This document shows, in pieces, positions 34,537-42,591 of a stretch of 64,000 nt of DNA; within the stretch, counting starts at the first letter, position 1; the number at the start of each line of letters is the position of its first letter. Below the pieces are notes generated by a model. The model did no database searches. It had not been told where the DNA came from and saw nothing but the letters and a program-made list of their open reading frames with translations. Location of the stretch: the NCBI RefSeq assembly GCF_008923365.1, contig NZ_WBMR01000011.1, positions 30,676 to 94,675 of the forward strand, in the 5' to 3' direction. This DNA comes from Actinomadura montaniterrae (lineage in GTDB: Bacteria; Actinomycetota; Actinomycetes; Streptosporangiales; Streptosporangiaceae). Position numbers and translations under genes: made by a program.

Positions 34537-35577
34537 ATGACGACGACGAAGGTGACGCTCGACTCGTACCGGCCGCTGGGACGGTCCGGGCTGCGCGTCT
34601 CGCCGCTCTCGCTCGGGACGATGACGTTCGGCGCCGACTGGGGCTGGGGCGCGGACTGGGACGAGGCCAGGGCGATCTTCGACGCCTATGCCGGCCGCGG
34701 CGGCAACTTCGTCGACACGGCGAACGCCTACACCGACGGGACGTCGGAGCGGATGGTCGGCGAATTCGCGCAGGGCCGGCGCGAGGAACTGGTGATCGCG
34801 ACCAAATACTCCATGCCCACCCGTCCCGGCGACCCGAACTCGGGAGGCAATTCCCGCAAGAGCATGGTCAGGTCCGTCGAGGAGAGCCTTTCGCGCCTGC
34901 GCACCGACTACATCGACCTGCTCTATCTCCACATGTGGGACGGCGGCACGCCCGTGGAGGAGATCCTGCGGGCGATGGACGACCTGGTCAGCGCCGGGAA
35001 GGTCCTCTACCTCGGCGTCTCCGATATCCCGGCCTGGCAGGTGTCGCGCATGCAGGCGATCGCCGAACTGCGCGGCCGGGCACCGCTCGTCGCATTGCAG
35101 ATCCCGTACAGCCTGGTCGAACGGACCGTGGAACGCGACCTCATTCCGATGGCGGAGACCATGGGATTGGGAGTCGTCCTGTGGTCGCCGCTGGGCAGCG
35201 GGGTGCTCACGGGAAAGTACACCCGCGCCGATCTGGAAAGCGGGAACGGTGCCGGGAACGGGCAGTCCACCCGCAAGGACGTGGCCGTCGCGAACGGTTT
35301 CCTCACCGAGCGGGCATTGGACATCGTCGACGTCGTGAAGGACGTCGCCGCCGAGATCGGCACCACGCCGTCGAAGGTCGCGCTCGCCTGGACGATGCTC
35401 GATCCGTCCGTCACGGCCCCCATCGTCGGTGCCCGCACGATGGCGCAGTTCGACGACAATCTCGGCGCGCTGGAGATCGAGCTCGACGCCGGCCAGCGGG
35501 CGAGGCTGGACGAGGCGAGCGCCGTCGACTTGGGTTTCCCGCACGAGACGCTGCGCCGCTTCGGGGTCTCGCGCTAG
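34537..35577 (+). CDS. Aldo/keto reductase
   Basis: A 346-residue TIM-barrel NADPH-dependent carbonyl reductase. The catalytic tetrad is visible: Asp in FVDTANAYTDGTSE with Tyr just after, Lys in VIATKYSMPT and His in DLLYLHMWDG. NADP-binding loop residues lie in VGARTMAQFDDNLGALE. The ATG at 34537 follows GGGAG. Codon use is slightly less GC-biased than in its neighbours. The stop overlaps that of the convergent LysR gene (shared CTAG at 35574-35577). Confidence 0.9.
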   Translation: MTTTKVTLDSYRPLGRSGLRVSPLSLGTMTFGADWGWGADWDEARAIFDAYAGRGGNFVDTANAYTDGTSERMVGEFAQGRREELVIATKYSMPTRPGDPNSGGNSRKSMVRSVEESLSRLRTDYIDLLYLHMWDGGTPVEEILRAMDDLVSAGKVLYLGVSDIPAWQVSRMQAIAELRGRAPLVALQIPYSLVERTVERDLIPMAETMGLGVVLWSPLGSGVLTGKYTRADLESGNGAGNGQSTRKDVAVANGFLTERALDIVDVVKDVAAEIGTTPSKVALAWTMLDPSVTAPIVGARTMAQFDDNLGALEIELDAGQRARLDEASAVDLGFPHETLRRFGVSR

Positions 35578-36455
35578 CCGGCGAGGCCCGCGAGGGTGTC
35601 CCGGAAGCGGTGGACGAGCGGGTCGGTCTCGCCGGCGCGCCAGACCAGGTAGAGGGTCGTGTTCGTGCCGGCGAGCGGACGGGGCGTCACGCCGACGCGG
35701 CGCAGCGCGCGATGGGAGTCGGGCATCACCGCGCCCCCGAAACCGGCCGCGACCAGCGCGAGGACCGTCTGGACGCTGCGCCCCCGCGCGCCGATCCGGG
35801 GCACGACGCCCGCCTGGTCGCACAGCGCGAGGATCTCGTCGTGGGAGTGCGGCGACGCCTCGCGCGGCCACACGATGAGCGGGATCCGCCCGAGCGCGGT
35901 CAGCGGCGCCGGGCCGGGCGCGTGCGCGAGCGGGTGCGCCGACGGCAGGAACAGCGTGAGCGGCTGGTTCCACCACGGCCGGGTGGCGAGCCGGGCGTCG
36001 CGGGACGGGAGCCGCTGGACGGCGATGTCGAACCGCCCGTCCAGCACGCCGTCCGACATCTCGGCGTCGTTGAAGCTCTCCTCCAGCCGCAGGTCGACGC
36101 GGGGGAGCTCGCGGCGGAGCCGGCCGAGCGCGGCGCCGAGGGGCCCGTTGATGCCGGACCCGGCGAACGTCACCGTCACGCGTCCGGTGAGGCCCTGCGC
36201 GGCGAGCCGGACGTCCTCAAGCGCGGCCTCCGCCTCGGCCAGCACCACCGAAGCCCGTTTCACCAGCGCCTTCCCGGCGGCGGTCGGGGTCAGGCCGCGT
36301 CCTTCGCGGGCGAACAGCTCGGTGCCGAGGCGGCGTTCCAGCTCGCGCAGCTGGCGGCTGAGGGTCGGCTGCGTCAGCCGCAGGCGGCGGGCGGCGCCGC
36401 TGACCGAGCCCTCCTCGGCGATCGCGACGACGTAGCCGAGCATGCGCAGATCCAT
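35574..36455 (-). CDS. LysR-family transcriptional regulator
   Basis: A 293-residue LysR protein: MDLRMLGYVVAIAEEGSVSG, AARRLRLTQPTLSRQLRELE and the effector domain after FAREGRGLTPTAAG. I use the ATG at 36455 because family members start MDLR; an upstream ATG at 36491 would add 12 unrelated residues. It is divergent from a carboxymuconolactone-decarboxylase-family gene. A T-N11-A palindrome (36458-36472) sits just upstream of its own start. Confidence 0.87.
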   Translation of the reverse strand: MDLRMLGYVVAIAEEGSVSGAARRLRLTQPTLSRQLRELERRLGTELFAREGRGLTPTAAGKALVKRASVVLAEAEAALEDVRLAAQGLTGRVTVTFAGSGINGPLGAALGRLRRELPRVDLRLEESFNDAEMSDGVLDGRFDIAVQRLPSRDARLATRPWWNQPLTLFLPSAHPLAHAPGPAPLTALGRIPLIVWPREASPHSHDEILALCDQAGVVPRIGARGRSVQTVLALVAAGFGGAVMPDSHRALRRVGVTPRPLAGTNTTLYLVWRAGETDPLVHRFRDTLAGLAG

Positions 36456-36457
36456 CC

Positions 36458-36472
36458 ATGCCTCCAAAGCAT
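36458..36472. promoter_or_regulatory. LysR-type box
   Basis: ATGCCTCCAAAGCAT, 4-bp arms around 7 bp with T-N11-A spacing, lies next to the lysR start in the divergent gap. Confidence 0.4.
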
Positions 36473-36562
36473 GGGAAGTATATCTCCACATGCCTCAGAG
36501 GCAGCGACGACGCGTTTCCGGGCCACGATCGAGTCATCGCAACCGCTTCCGAGGAGGACGAG

Positions 36563-36964
36563 ATGAACCGCGAAGAGCGCCACCGGTACGGGATGAAGGT
36601 CCTGGAGCAGGTCGACGGGGAGGCCGGGAAGCGGGTCGTCGACTCGCTCGCCGACGTCTCGCCCGAGCTCGGCCACCAGATCGTCGCGTGGGCGTTCGGC
36701 GACATGTACGCCCGGCCCGAGCTGCCCGCCCGCGACCGCCAGCTCGTCACGCTCGGCGTGCTGGCCGCCCTGGGCGGCTGCGAGCCGGAGCTGGAGGTGC
36801 ACATCAACGCCGCGCTGAACGTCGGCCTGACCGCGACGGAGGTCGCCGAGGCGCTCCTGCACACGGCCGTGTACGCCGGGATCCCCCGATCGGTCAACGC
36901 GACGGTCGTGGCGAAGAAGGTGTTCGGCGAGCGCGGCCTGCTCCCGATCAGCAACCTGTCGTGA
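36563..36964 (+). CDS. Carboxymuconolactone decarboxylase (AhpD-like) family protein
   Basis: A 133-residue all-helical protein. It reads LPARDRQLVTLGVLAALGGC, then EPELEVHINAALNVGLTATE and EALLHTAVYAGIPRSVNAT, the CMD family signature with a Cys and a His in the active helix pair but no CxxC. Members either decarboxylate 4-carboxymuconolactone or act as peroxidase-type thiol proteins; neighbours do not decide. GAGGAGG precedes the ATG. Its likely regulator is the divergent LysR. Confidence 0.87.
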   Translation: MNREERHRYGMKVLEQVDGEAGKRVVDSLADVSPELGHQIVAWAFGDMYARPELPARDRQLVTLGVLAALGGCEPELEVHINAALNVGLTATEVAEALLHTAVYAGIPRSVNATVVAKKVFGERGLLPISNLS

Positions 36965-36974
36965 ACGCGGCCGG

Positions 36975-37003
36975 GCCCTTCCGGGACGGTCTCCCGGAAG
37001 GGC
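36975..37003. terminator. Terminator between convergent genes
   Basis: GCCCTTCCGGG (36975-36985) pairs perfectly with CCCGGAAGGGC (36993-37003), a 7-nt loop, after the CMD-family stop. Confidence 0.75.
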
Positions 37004-37018
37004 GGGGCGCGGGACGGC

Positions 37019-38017
37019 TCAGGTGAGCGCCGGCTCCGGAGCGCGGGCGCCGTCGGCCGCCCGCACGGCCCGGGCGCGCCGGGCACCGAGCGCGAGGAGG
37101 ACGGCGCCGAGCACCGTCCATCCGGCCAGCACCGCGAGCGGGCGCGCGGCTCCGGCGCCGTCGAAGAAGGCGGCCGAGCGCAGCAGCGTCACGCCGGCGC
37201 CGGGCGGGAGGTACTGGCCGATCTCGCCCCACGGCCGGGGCAGCAGCTCGGGGGCCGAGGTCGCGCCCGACAGCGGGTTGCCGACCAGCAGGAAGGCCAG
37301 GGCGCCGAGGGCGAGCCCGGCCCGTCCGAGGGCGGCGGCGAGGCCGGCGACGGTGCCGGCGACGGCGGCGATGGTGAACGCCATGACGCCGGCGATGGCG
37401 AGGTAGGGGCCGGGCAGCAGCGACATCCAGCTCTGCGCGAGCGCCGCCGAGCCGAGGCCGCCGAGCAGCGCGAACAGCAGCACGCCGGCGGCCCGCCACG
37501 CCACCCGGCGGACCGTGAAGGTCAGCAGGGCGGCGCCGGCGATCGACGACATGATCAGGGGGAGCGCCATGCCGCCGAACCCGGTGCCGCGCGGGTCGTC
37601 GGGGTCGGCGGCGACGACGTCCCGGACGGCGGGCATCGCGTTCGCCGCCGCGTCCCGCTTCGGGGCGAACTGCTGGGCCAGGGCGTCGAGCTGCTGCGCG
37701 ACGGCCGGGGACGCCGCGGACGCGGTCAGCACGCGGACGCCGGACGGCGCGGTGACGATCGCGCCGTAGGCGTCGCGGTCGGTGAGCGCCTTGCGCGCGG
37801 ACGCCTCGTCGCGGCGGGTCGTGATGGCGAAGGCGCCGGGGCGGGCCTGCGCCAGCCGTTCGGCGACGGGACCGGCCGCGGGGCCCGTGACGACGATGGG
37901 CACGCGGCGCGGCGCGAGGTGGGCGGACGGCCACGCGAAGGCGGTGATCATGACGAGCTGCAGCAGGGCCGCGCCGATGGCGACGCCCAGGGCGCGCGCG
38001 GTGGGGGAGGACTTCAT
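37019..38017 (-). CDS. Multispanning membrane protein (ABC-2/YhgE-like)
   Basis: A 332-residue protein. One N-terminal membrane helix (residues about 10-30, ALGVAIGAALLQLVMITAFA) is followed by a periplasmic-type domain (PIVVTGPAAGPVAERLAQAR) and five to six C-terminal helices. The layout resembles DUF3533 or the YhgE/Pip and ABC-2 permease families, without an ATPase next to it. The ATG at 38017 follows GAGGAG. It is divergent from a TetR gene whose perfect palindrome lies between them; together they look like a TetR-controlled membrane function of unknown kind. Confidence 0.75.
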   Translation of the reverse strand: MKSSPTARALGVAIGAALLQLVMITAFAWPSAHLAPRRVPIVVTGPAAGPVAERLAQARPGAFAITTRRDEASARKALTDRDAYGAIVTAPSGVRVLTASAASPAVAQQLDALAQQFAPKRDAAANAMPAVRDVVAADPDDPRGTGFGGMALPLIMSSIAGAALLTFTVRRVAWRAAGVLLFALLGGLGSAALAQSWMSLLPGPYLAIAGVMAFTIAAVAGTVAGLAAALGRAGLALGALAFLLVGNPLSGATSAPELLPRPWGEIGQYLPPGAGVTLLRSAAFFDGAGAARPLAVLAGWTVLGAVLLALGARRARAVRAADGARAPEPALT

Positions 38018-38088
38018 GGCCCGCTCCTCGAAGGAAAGCGAATGTCCGTTCTTTTTAGCTACCGGAAGTGTCGCACCGCACCGCCGCC

Positions 38089-38117
38089 TTGTCAAGAACG
38101 AACGTTCGTTTTAGATT
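38089..38117 (+). promoter_or_regulatory. tetR promoter with embedded operator
   Basis: TTGTCA (38089-38094) and TAGATT (38112-38117) are 17 bp apart. The 14-bp perfect palindrome AACGAACGTTCGTT (38097-38110) fills the spacer. The -10 ends 6 nt before the tetR ATG, so the transcript is leaderless and self-repression is likely. Confidence 0.75.
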
Positions 38118-38123
38118 GAGGGC

Positions 38124-38735
38124 ATGCCGCGAGTCAGCGAGGAGCACCTCGAACGCCGCCGTCGCCAGATCCTGGACGCCTCGCGCCGATGCTTCGTCCG
38201 CAAGGGCGTCCACGAGACGTCCATGCAGGACATCTTCGCGGAGTCCGGGCTGTCGGCCGGGGCCGTCTACCGGTACTTCAAGAGCAAGAACGAGATCGTC
38301 GCCGCCAATCTGATGGCCGTGGTCGGCGACATGCAGGCGTTCCTGATCGACCTCACCTCCGGCGACCGCCTGCCCCCGCTCGACGAGATCCTCGAGGCGC
38401 TCGCCGACAAGCTCACCGGCCTGTCCGGCGAGGACGGGCCGGTCCGGCTCGCCCCGCAGGCCTGGGCCCTCGCCATGTACGACCCCGGCCTCGCCGACCA
38501 CCTCACCGGGTCCTTCGCCGCGCTGCGCGAGATCTGGGGCGGCTACCTGCGGCGGCTCGTCGACGAGGGGCGGCTGCCCGCCGGCACCGACGTCGAGGCC
38601 ACGAGCAAGACCCTCTTCGCGATCATGCCCGGCTACCTGCTGCAGCGGCTCCTCATCGACGACGTCACGCCGCGGGACCTGAGGCTCGGCATGCGGGCGC
38701 TCGCCAACGCCGCCCTCGTCGCGCAACCGGCCTGA
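38124..38735 (+). CDS. TetR-family transcriptional regulator
   Basis: A 203-residue regulator with N-terminal HTH EHLERRRRQILDASRRCFVR and SMQDIFAESGLSAGAVYRYF, followed by KSKNEIV. The C-terminal domain resembles the AcrR/TetR_C_6 group. It is probably leaderless and autorepressed through the palindrome at 38097-38110, and also controls the divergent membrane protein gene. A hairpin terminator (38737-38766) separates it from convergent phoU. Confidence 0.9.
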   Translation: MPRVSEEHLERRRRQILDASRRCFVRKGVHETSMQDIFAESGLSAGAVYRYFKSKNEIVAANLMAVVGDMQAFLIDLTSGDRLPPLDEILEALADKLTGLSGEDGPVRLAPQAWALAMYDPGLADHLTGSFAALREIWGGYLRRLVDEGRLPAGTDVEATSKTLFAIMPGYLLQRLLIDDVTPRDLRLGMRALANAALVAQPA

Positions 38736-38736
38736 C

Positions 38737-38766
38737 CCCGCCGCCCCGGCCACGGGGTGCGGCGGG
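38737..38766. terminator. Terminator between tetR and phoU
   Basis: CCCGCCGC (38737-38744) pairs with GCGGCGGG (38759-38766) between the convergent stops. Confidence 0.55.
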
Positions 38767-39429
38767 TCAGGCGAGGTCGGTGATCTCCGCGGGACGCTGC
38801 CCGGTGACCAGGTAGACGACGTTCTCCGCGACGTGGACGGCGTGGTCGGCGAAGCGCTCGAAGTACCGCCCGGCGAGCGTGATGTCGACGGCCGGCTCGA
38901 CGCCGTGCTTCCACTTGGGGGACAGCAGGATGTCGAACAGGCGGCGGTGCAGGCGGTCCATCTGGTCGTCGTCGGCGTCGAGCTCGAGGCCCATCTCGAC
39001 GTCCTGGGACGCGATCACGCTGCCCGTCTTGGCGATCATCCGCTCGGCGATCTGCCCCATCTCCAGCACCGTGGCCTGCAGCTCGGGCGGGACGGCCGTC
39101 TCGGGGTGGCGGCGGCGGGCCGTCTTGGCGATGTGCACCGCGAGGTCGCCCATCCGCTCCAGGTCGCCGCTCATCCGCAGCGCGGTGATCAGGGTGCGCA
39201 GGTCGCCGGCGACCGGCTGCTGCCGGGCCATCAGGTCGAAGACCGTCTCCTCGATCTCGGCGTCGATCTTGTTGACGTGCTCGTCCCCGCTGATGACCTC
39301 CTCCGACAGCCGCAGGTCCGCGTCCAGCAGCGCGGTGACCGCGCGCGCCATCGCGGAGCGGACGAGCCGGGTCATCTCCACCAGCTTGTCGGAGAGGGAG
39401 TCGAGCTCCTCGTGATACGCGTCACGCAA
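38767..39429 (-). CDS. phoU: Phosphate signalling/transport accessory protein PhoU
   Basis: A 220-residue two-repeat helical protein that binds metal clusters and links the Pst transporter to the sensor kinase, keeping the phosphate response off when phosphate is ample. Both PhoU repeats show the E/D-x-x-x-D metal motif, for example SGDLERMGDLAVHIAK and GRYFERFADHAVHVAENVVY. The TTG start at 39429 (MRDAYHEELDSLSDKL) follows AAGGA. It is divergent from senX3; the gap holds a PHO-box-like array on the phoU-coding strand. Confidence 0.95.
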   Translation of the reverse strand: MRDAYHEELDSLSDKLVEMTRLVRSAMARAVTALLDADLRLSEEVISGDEHVNKIDAEIEETVFDLMARQQPVAGDLRTLITALRMSGDLERMGDLAVHIAKTARRRHPETAVPPELQATVLEMGQIAERMIAKTGSVIASQDVEMGLELDADDDQMDRLHRRLFDILLSPKWKHGVEPAVDITLAGRYFERFADHAVHVAENVVYLVTGQRPAEITDLA

Positions 39430-39504
39430 TTGGGATTCCTTGGGGCAAAGGGGGCGAAAGACGGTCATTCTGGGCGGACTCGCCCACGCAACAGCCTGCC
39501 CCAT

Positions 39505-39548
39505 GGGTGTGAACCCCTGCGTATAAGAAGGTGAACTTTCGGGGAACG
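39505..39548 (-). promoter_or_regulatory. PHO-box-like direct repeats between phoU and senX3
   Basis: On the minus strand, 11-nt units line up as CGTTCCCCGAA, AGTTCACCTTC, TTATACGCAGG and GGTTCACACCC. Three of the four carry GTTC(A/C)C at 11- and 22-bp spacing, as in Streptomyces PhoP boxes (11-nt direct repeats). The RegX3 made by the adjacent gene is the likely binder. Confidence 0.55.
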
Positions 39549-39609
39549 AGACCCCGTTCGGGCAGGCCGCCGGGCGGCCGCCCTCGAAACGCCGCTTACG
39601 ATCCGTGGT

Positions 39610-40812
39610 GTGGAGGTCGAAATCGTCGCGAGCCTGACCGGGCTTGCCGGGCTCGCGATCGGGCTCGCGACTGGATTGGCGGTGCGCGTGAGCGAGCGAG
39701 CCCAGCGGACGGCGTCCCCGGCGGCGCCTGCCGGAGGCGTGCCACCGGGGGTCGCCTCGGTGCTCAGCGTCCTGCGGTCCTCGGCCGTCGTCGTGGACGC
39801 CGAGGACCGGGTGCTGCGGGCCAGCTCCGCCGCCCGCGCGTTCGGCATGGTCAGCGGCGAGCGCCTCGTCGTCGACGAGCTGCTCGCCATGGCCCGGCTC
39901 GTCCGCCGCGACGGCGAGATCCGCGAGACCGAGATCCAGGTCGGCGAGACCCGCCGCCGCGGCCGCGCCGAAGGCCGCTGGTTCGCGGTCCGCGTCGCGC
40001 CGCTCGGCTCCCACGGCCTCGTCCTCGTCCTCGCCGAGGACCTCACCGAGATGCGCCGCACCGAGGCCATCCGCCGCGACTTCGTCGCCAACGTCAGCCA
40101 CGAGCTGAAGACCCCGGTCGGCGCCCTGTCGCTGCTCGCCGAGACCGTCGAGGGCGCCGCCGACGACCCCGAGGCCGTCCGCCGCTTCGCCGGCCGCATG
40201 CAGTACGAGTCCGTCCGGCTGACCAACCTCGTCCAGGACCTGATGACCCTGTCGCGCATCCAGGGCGACGAGCCGCTGCCCGAGCTGCGGCCCGTCCGGC
40301 TCGACGAGATCACCGCCGAGGCCATCGACCGCTGCCAGATCAAGGCGTCCAGCAAGGACATCGAGCTGGCCGGCGGCGGGCAGGAGGGCCTGCGGGTGCG
40401 CGGCGACGAGGAACTGCTGATCACCGCGCTGCGCAACCTGATCGACAACGCCGTCGCCTACAGCCCCGAGCACACCCGCGTCGTCGTGTCCGCCCGCCGC
40501 TGCGAGGACCGCTACGTCGAGATCAACGTCACCGACCAGGGCATCGGCATCCCGGAGACGGAGATCGAGCGGATCTTCGAGCGGTTCTACCGGGTCGACC
40601 CCGCCCGCTCGCGCCAGACCGGCGGCACCGGCCTCGGCCTGGCCATCGTCAAGCACGTCACCACCAAGCACGGCGGCGAGGTGACGGTGTGGAGCAAGGA
40701 GGGGTCCGGATCGACGTTCACGCTCCGGCTCCCGCTCATCGACCCGCCGTTGCCCGCAGTAAAGCCCGTCGAGAGGGCCGCAATGGAAACCGCCCGGGAG
40801 GCAACACCGTGA
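39610..40812 (+). CDS. senX3: Phosphate-sensing histidine kinase SenX3/PhoR
   Basis: A 400-residue kinase. It has one N-terminal membrane helix (residues about 5-27), a PAS-like domain (SSAVVVDAEDRVLRASSAAR), HisKA with phospho-His164 in FVANVSHELKTPVGALS, and the ATPase with N box NLIDNAVAYSP, G1 DQGIGIP and G2 GGTGLGLAI. It phosphorylates RegX3 when phosphate is low. The GTG start follows TACGAT by 7 nt, so it is probably leaderless. Its stop overlaps regX3 by GTGA. Confidence 0.95.
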   Translation: MEVEIVASLTGLAGLAIGLATGLAVRVSERAQRTASPAAPAGGVPPGVASVLSVLRSSAVVVDAEDRVLRASSAARAFGMVSGERLVVDELLAMARLVRRDGEIRETEIQVGETRRRGRAEGRWFAVRVAPLGSHGLVLVLAEDLTEMRRTEAIRRDFVANVSHELKTPVGALSLLAETVEGAADDPEAVRRFAGRMQYESVRLTNLVQDLMTLSRIQGDEPLPELRPVRLDEITAEAIDRCQIKASSKDIELAGGGQEGLRVRGDEELLITALRNLIDNAVAYSPEHTRVVVSARRCEDRYVEINVTDQGIGIPETEIERIFERFYRVDPARSRQTGGTGLGLAIVKHVTTKHGGEVTVWSKEGSGSTFTLRLPLIDPPLPAVKPVERAAMETAREATP

Positions 40813-41489
40813 CCCGCGTGCTCGTCGTTGAAGACGAGGAGTCGTTCAGCGACGCACTGTCGTACAACCTGCGCAAGGAGGGGTTCGAGGTCGCCGTCGC
40901 GGCCACCGGCCCCGACGCGCTGGACATCTTCGAGCGCAACGGTGCCGACCTGGTGCTGCTCGACCTGATGCTGCCCGGCCTGCCGGGCACCGAGGTCTGC
41001 CGGGAGCTGCGCACGAAGTCCAGCGTGCCGGTCATCATGCTCACCGCCAAGGACAGCGAGGTCGACAAGGTCGTCGGCCTGGAGCTCGGCGCCGACGACT
41101 ACGTCACCAAGCCGTTCTCCACCCGCGAGCTGATCGCCCGCATGCGCGCCGTGCTGCGCCGCCAGGGCGAGGTCGAGGAGCTGGCCCCCGCCACGCTGGA
41201 GGCCGGCCCGGTCCGGATGGACGTGGAACGGCACGTGGTCAGCGTCGGCGGCGCCCCCGTCCAGCTCCCGCTGAAGGAGTTCGAGCTGCTGGAGGTGCTG
41301 CTGCGCAACGCGGGCCGCGTCCTGACCCGCATGCAGCTGATCGACCGCGTCTGGGGCGCCGACTACGTCGGCGACACCAAGACCCTGGACGTCCACATCA
41401 AGCGGCTCCGCGCCAAGATCGAGGCGACCCCGTCCTCGCCGCGCTACATCGTCACCGTCCGCGGCCTCGGCTACAAGTTCGAGCCCTGA
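40809..41489 (+). CDS. regX3: Phosphate-response regulator RegX3/PhoP (OmpR family)
   Basis: A 226-residue response regulator. The receiver has the acidic pair VEDEE, phospho-acceptor Asp52 in LVLLDLMLPGLPG, and Lys in ADDYVTKPFS. The C-terminal winged helix is FELLEVLLRNAGRVLTRMQL with DTKTLDVHIKRLRAKIE. It activates phosphate-starvation genes. Translation is coupled to senX3 through the GTGA overlap. Confidence 0.96.
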   Translation: MTRVLVVEDEESFSDALSYNLRKEGFEVAVAATGPDALDIFERNGADLVLLDLMLPGLPGTEVCRELRTKSSVPVIMLTAKDSEVDKVVGLELGADDYVTKPFSTRELIARMRAVLRRQGEVEELAPATLEAGPVRMDVERHVVSVGGAPVQLPLKEFELLEVLLRNAGRVLTRMQLIDRVWGADYVGDTKTLDVHIKRLRAKIEATPSSPRYIVTVRGLGYKFEP

Positions 41490-41527
41490 TCAGCGTGCAG
41501 GCCTGATTTGGCGATCTGGTCGGTGTG

Positions 41528-41567
41528 AAGAACGGCCCGTACGGCGTGTGCCGTACGGGCCGTTCTT
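41528..41567. terminator. Strong bidirectional terminator after regX3
   Basis: An 18-bp perfect stem (AAGAACGGCCCGTACGGC at 41528-41545 with its complement at 41550-41567), 4-nt loop, ends in T-rich on both strands (CTTTC one way, CTTC the other). It serves convergent regX3 and the lipoprotein gene. Confidence 0.9.
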
Positions 41568-41580
41568 TCGTGCCGAGGTC

Positions 41581-42468
41581 TTACGGGGTGGCCGAGCCCG
41601 CGGGCGTCGGCGTCGCGCTGCCCGTGCCGGAACCGCCGCCGGACACGTTCGGGGACGGGGACGCGGAGGCGCCCGGCGTCGTCTCGGTCCCGGGCGCGGC
41701 CGGGTAGGTCTCGTACTCGCCCTGCTGCGGGATCACCGGCACCTGCACCTGCACGGAACCGGCCTGCTCGAACTGCAGCGTCACCATGATCTGCTCGCCG
41801 CCGACGAGCTGCTGCGTCGCGCCGGACAGCACCACCAGCGGGCCCGTGCCGGTCCCCGGCGAGGGCACGCCGGCGCCCTCCGGCGGTGCCGTGTTGCTCG
41901 ACTGGGCCGAGGGGCTGCCGTTCGCCGCGCCCGCGCCCGTCGGGCTCGGCGTGACGGGCGTGCCGGTCGCACCCGGGGTCGCGCTCGGGGACTCGGTGGC
42001 GCCCGGGGACTTCTTCGCCTTCTTCCCCGTCGGCGACGCGCTCGGGGAGGCGGCGGGGGCGATCGTCTGGCCGATCAGCTTGACCGCGCTGCCCTCGCCG
42101 GACGGCGCGGCGGCCGGGATCACCACGCCGCCGCCCTGCAGCTTCACCTGGGAGAAGGCAGGCGAGCTCACCGAGACGAGCTTGTCCGGCCGGCCCTTCA
42201 CCTGGTTGATGATGGTCGCGTACAGCGGCGCGGCGCCGCCCTGCGCCAGCGTCTGGCCCGGCTTCGGCCCGAGGACGAACAGGTTGCGGATGTCGATCTG
42301 CGCCGCCGCCGGCCTGTTCTTCGGCACGGACGCGTTGACGCCCTCGGTCAGCTGGGTCGGAGCGGAGGTCTGAGGTTCCTCGCCGGCGCCGCAGCCGGAG
42401 ATCACCGGTGCGATCGCGACGGCGCCCGCGACGGCGAGCGCGACCACTCGACGGCTGTTTCGGATCAC
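41581..42468 (-). CDS. Lipoprotein with split PCu(A)C-like domain
   Basis: A 295-residue predicted lipoprotein. The signal VIRNSRRVVALAVAGAVAIA ends in lipobox VISGC. The mature part has a beta-rich half (IDIRNLFVLGPKPGQTLAQG, APLYATIINQVKGRPDKLVS), about 85 residues of Pro/Ser/Ala/Gly/Thr low complexity, then VLSGATQQLVGGEQIMVTLQ and FEQAGSVQVQVPVIP. The two halves resemble the first and second parts of the PCu(A)C copper-chaperone fold, but the His/Met ligands are absent. The GTG at 42468 follows GAGGAG. It converges with regX3. Role unknown; fold assignment is inference. Confidence 0.65.
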   Translation of the reverse strand: MIRNSRRVVALAVAGAVAIAPVISGCGAGEEPQTSAPTQLTEGVNASVPKNRPAAAQIDIRNLFVLGPKPGQTLAQGGAAPLYATIINQVKGRPDKLVSVSSPAFSQVKLQGGGVVIPAAAPSGEGSAVKLIGQTIAPAASPSASPTGKKAKKSPGATESPSATPGATGTPVTPSPTGAGAANGSPSAQSSNTAPPEGAGVPSPGTGTGPLVVLSGATQQLVGGEQIMVTLQFEQAGSVQVQVPVIPQQGEYETYPAAPGTETTPGASASPSPNVSGGGSGTGSATPTPAGSATP

Positions 42469-42591
42469 GGCGTCGGTCTCCTCGCGAAAAAGGCATTGGA
42501 AGGTACGAGAGCGGCGTGAGATACGCCAGGGGAAGCGTAGCGAGGTACCGGCGCGGGGCCCGATCCGGGGTGGCGACACGGCCGGAAAATG

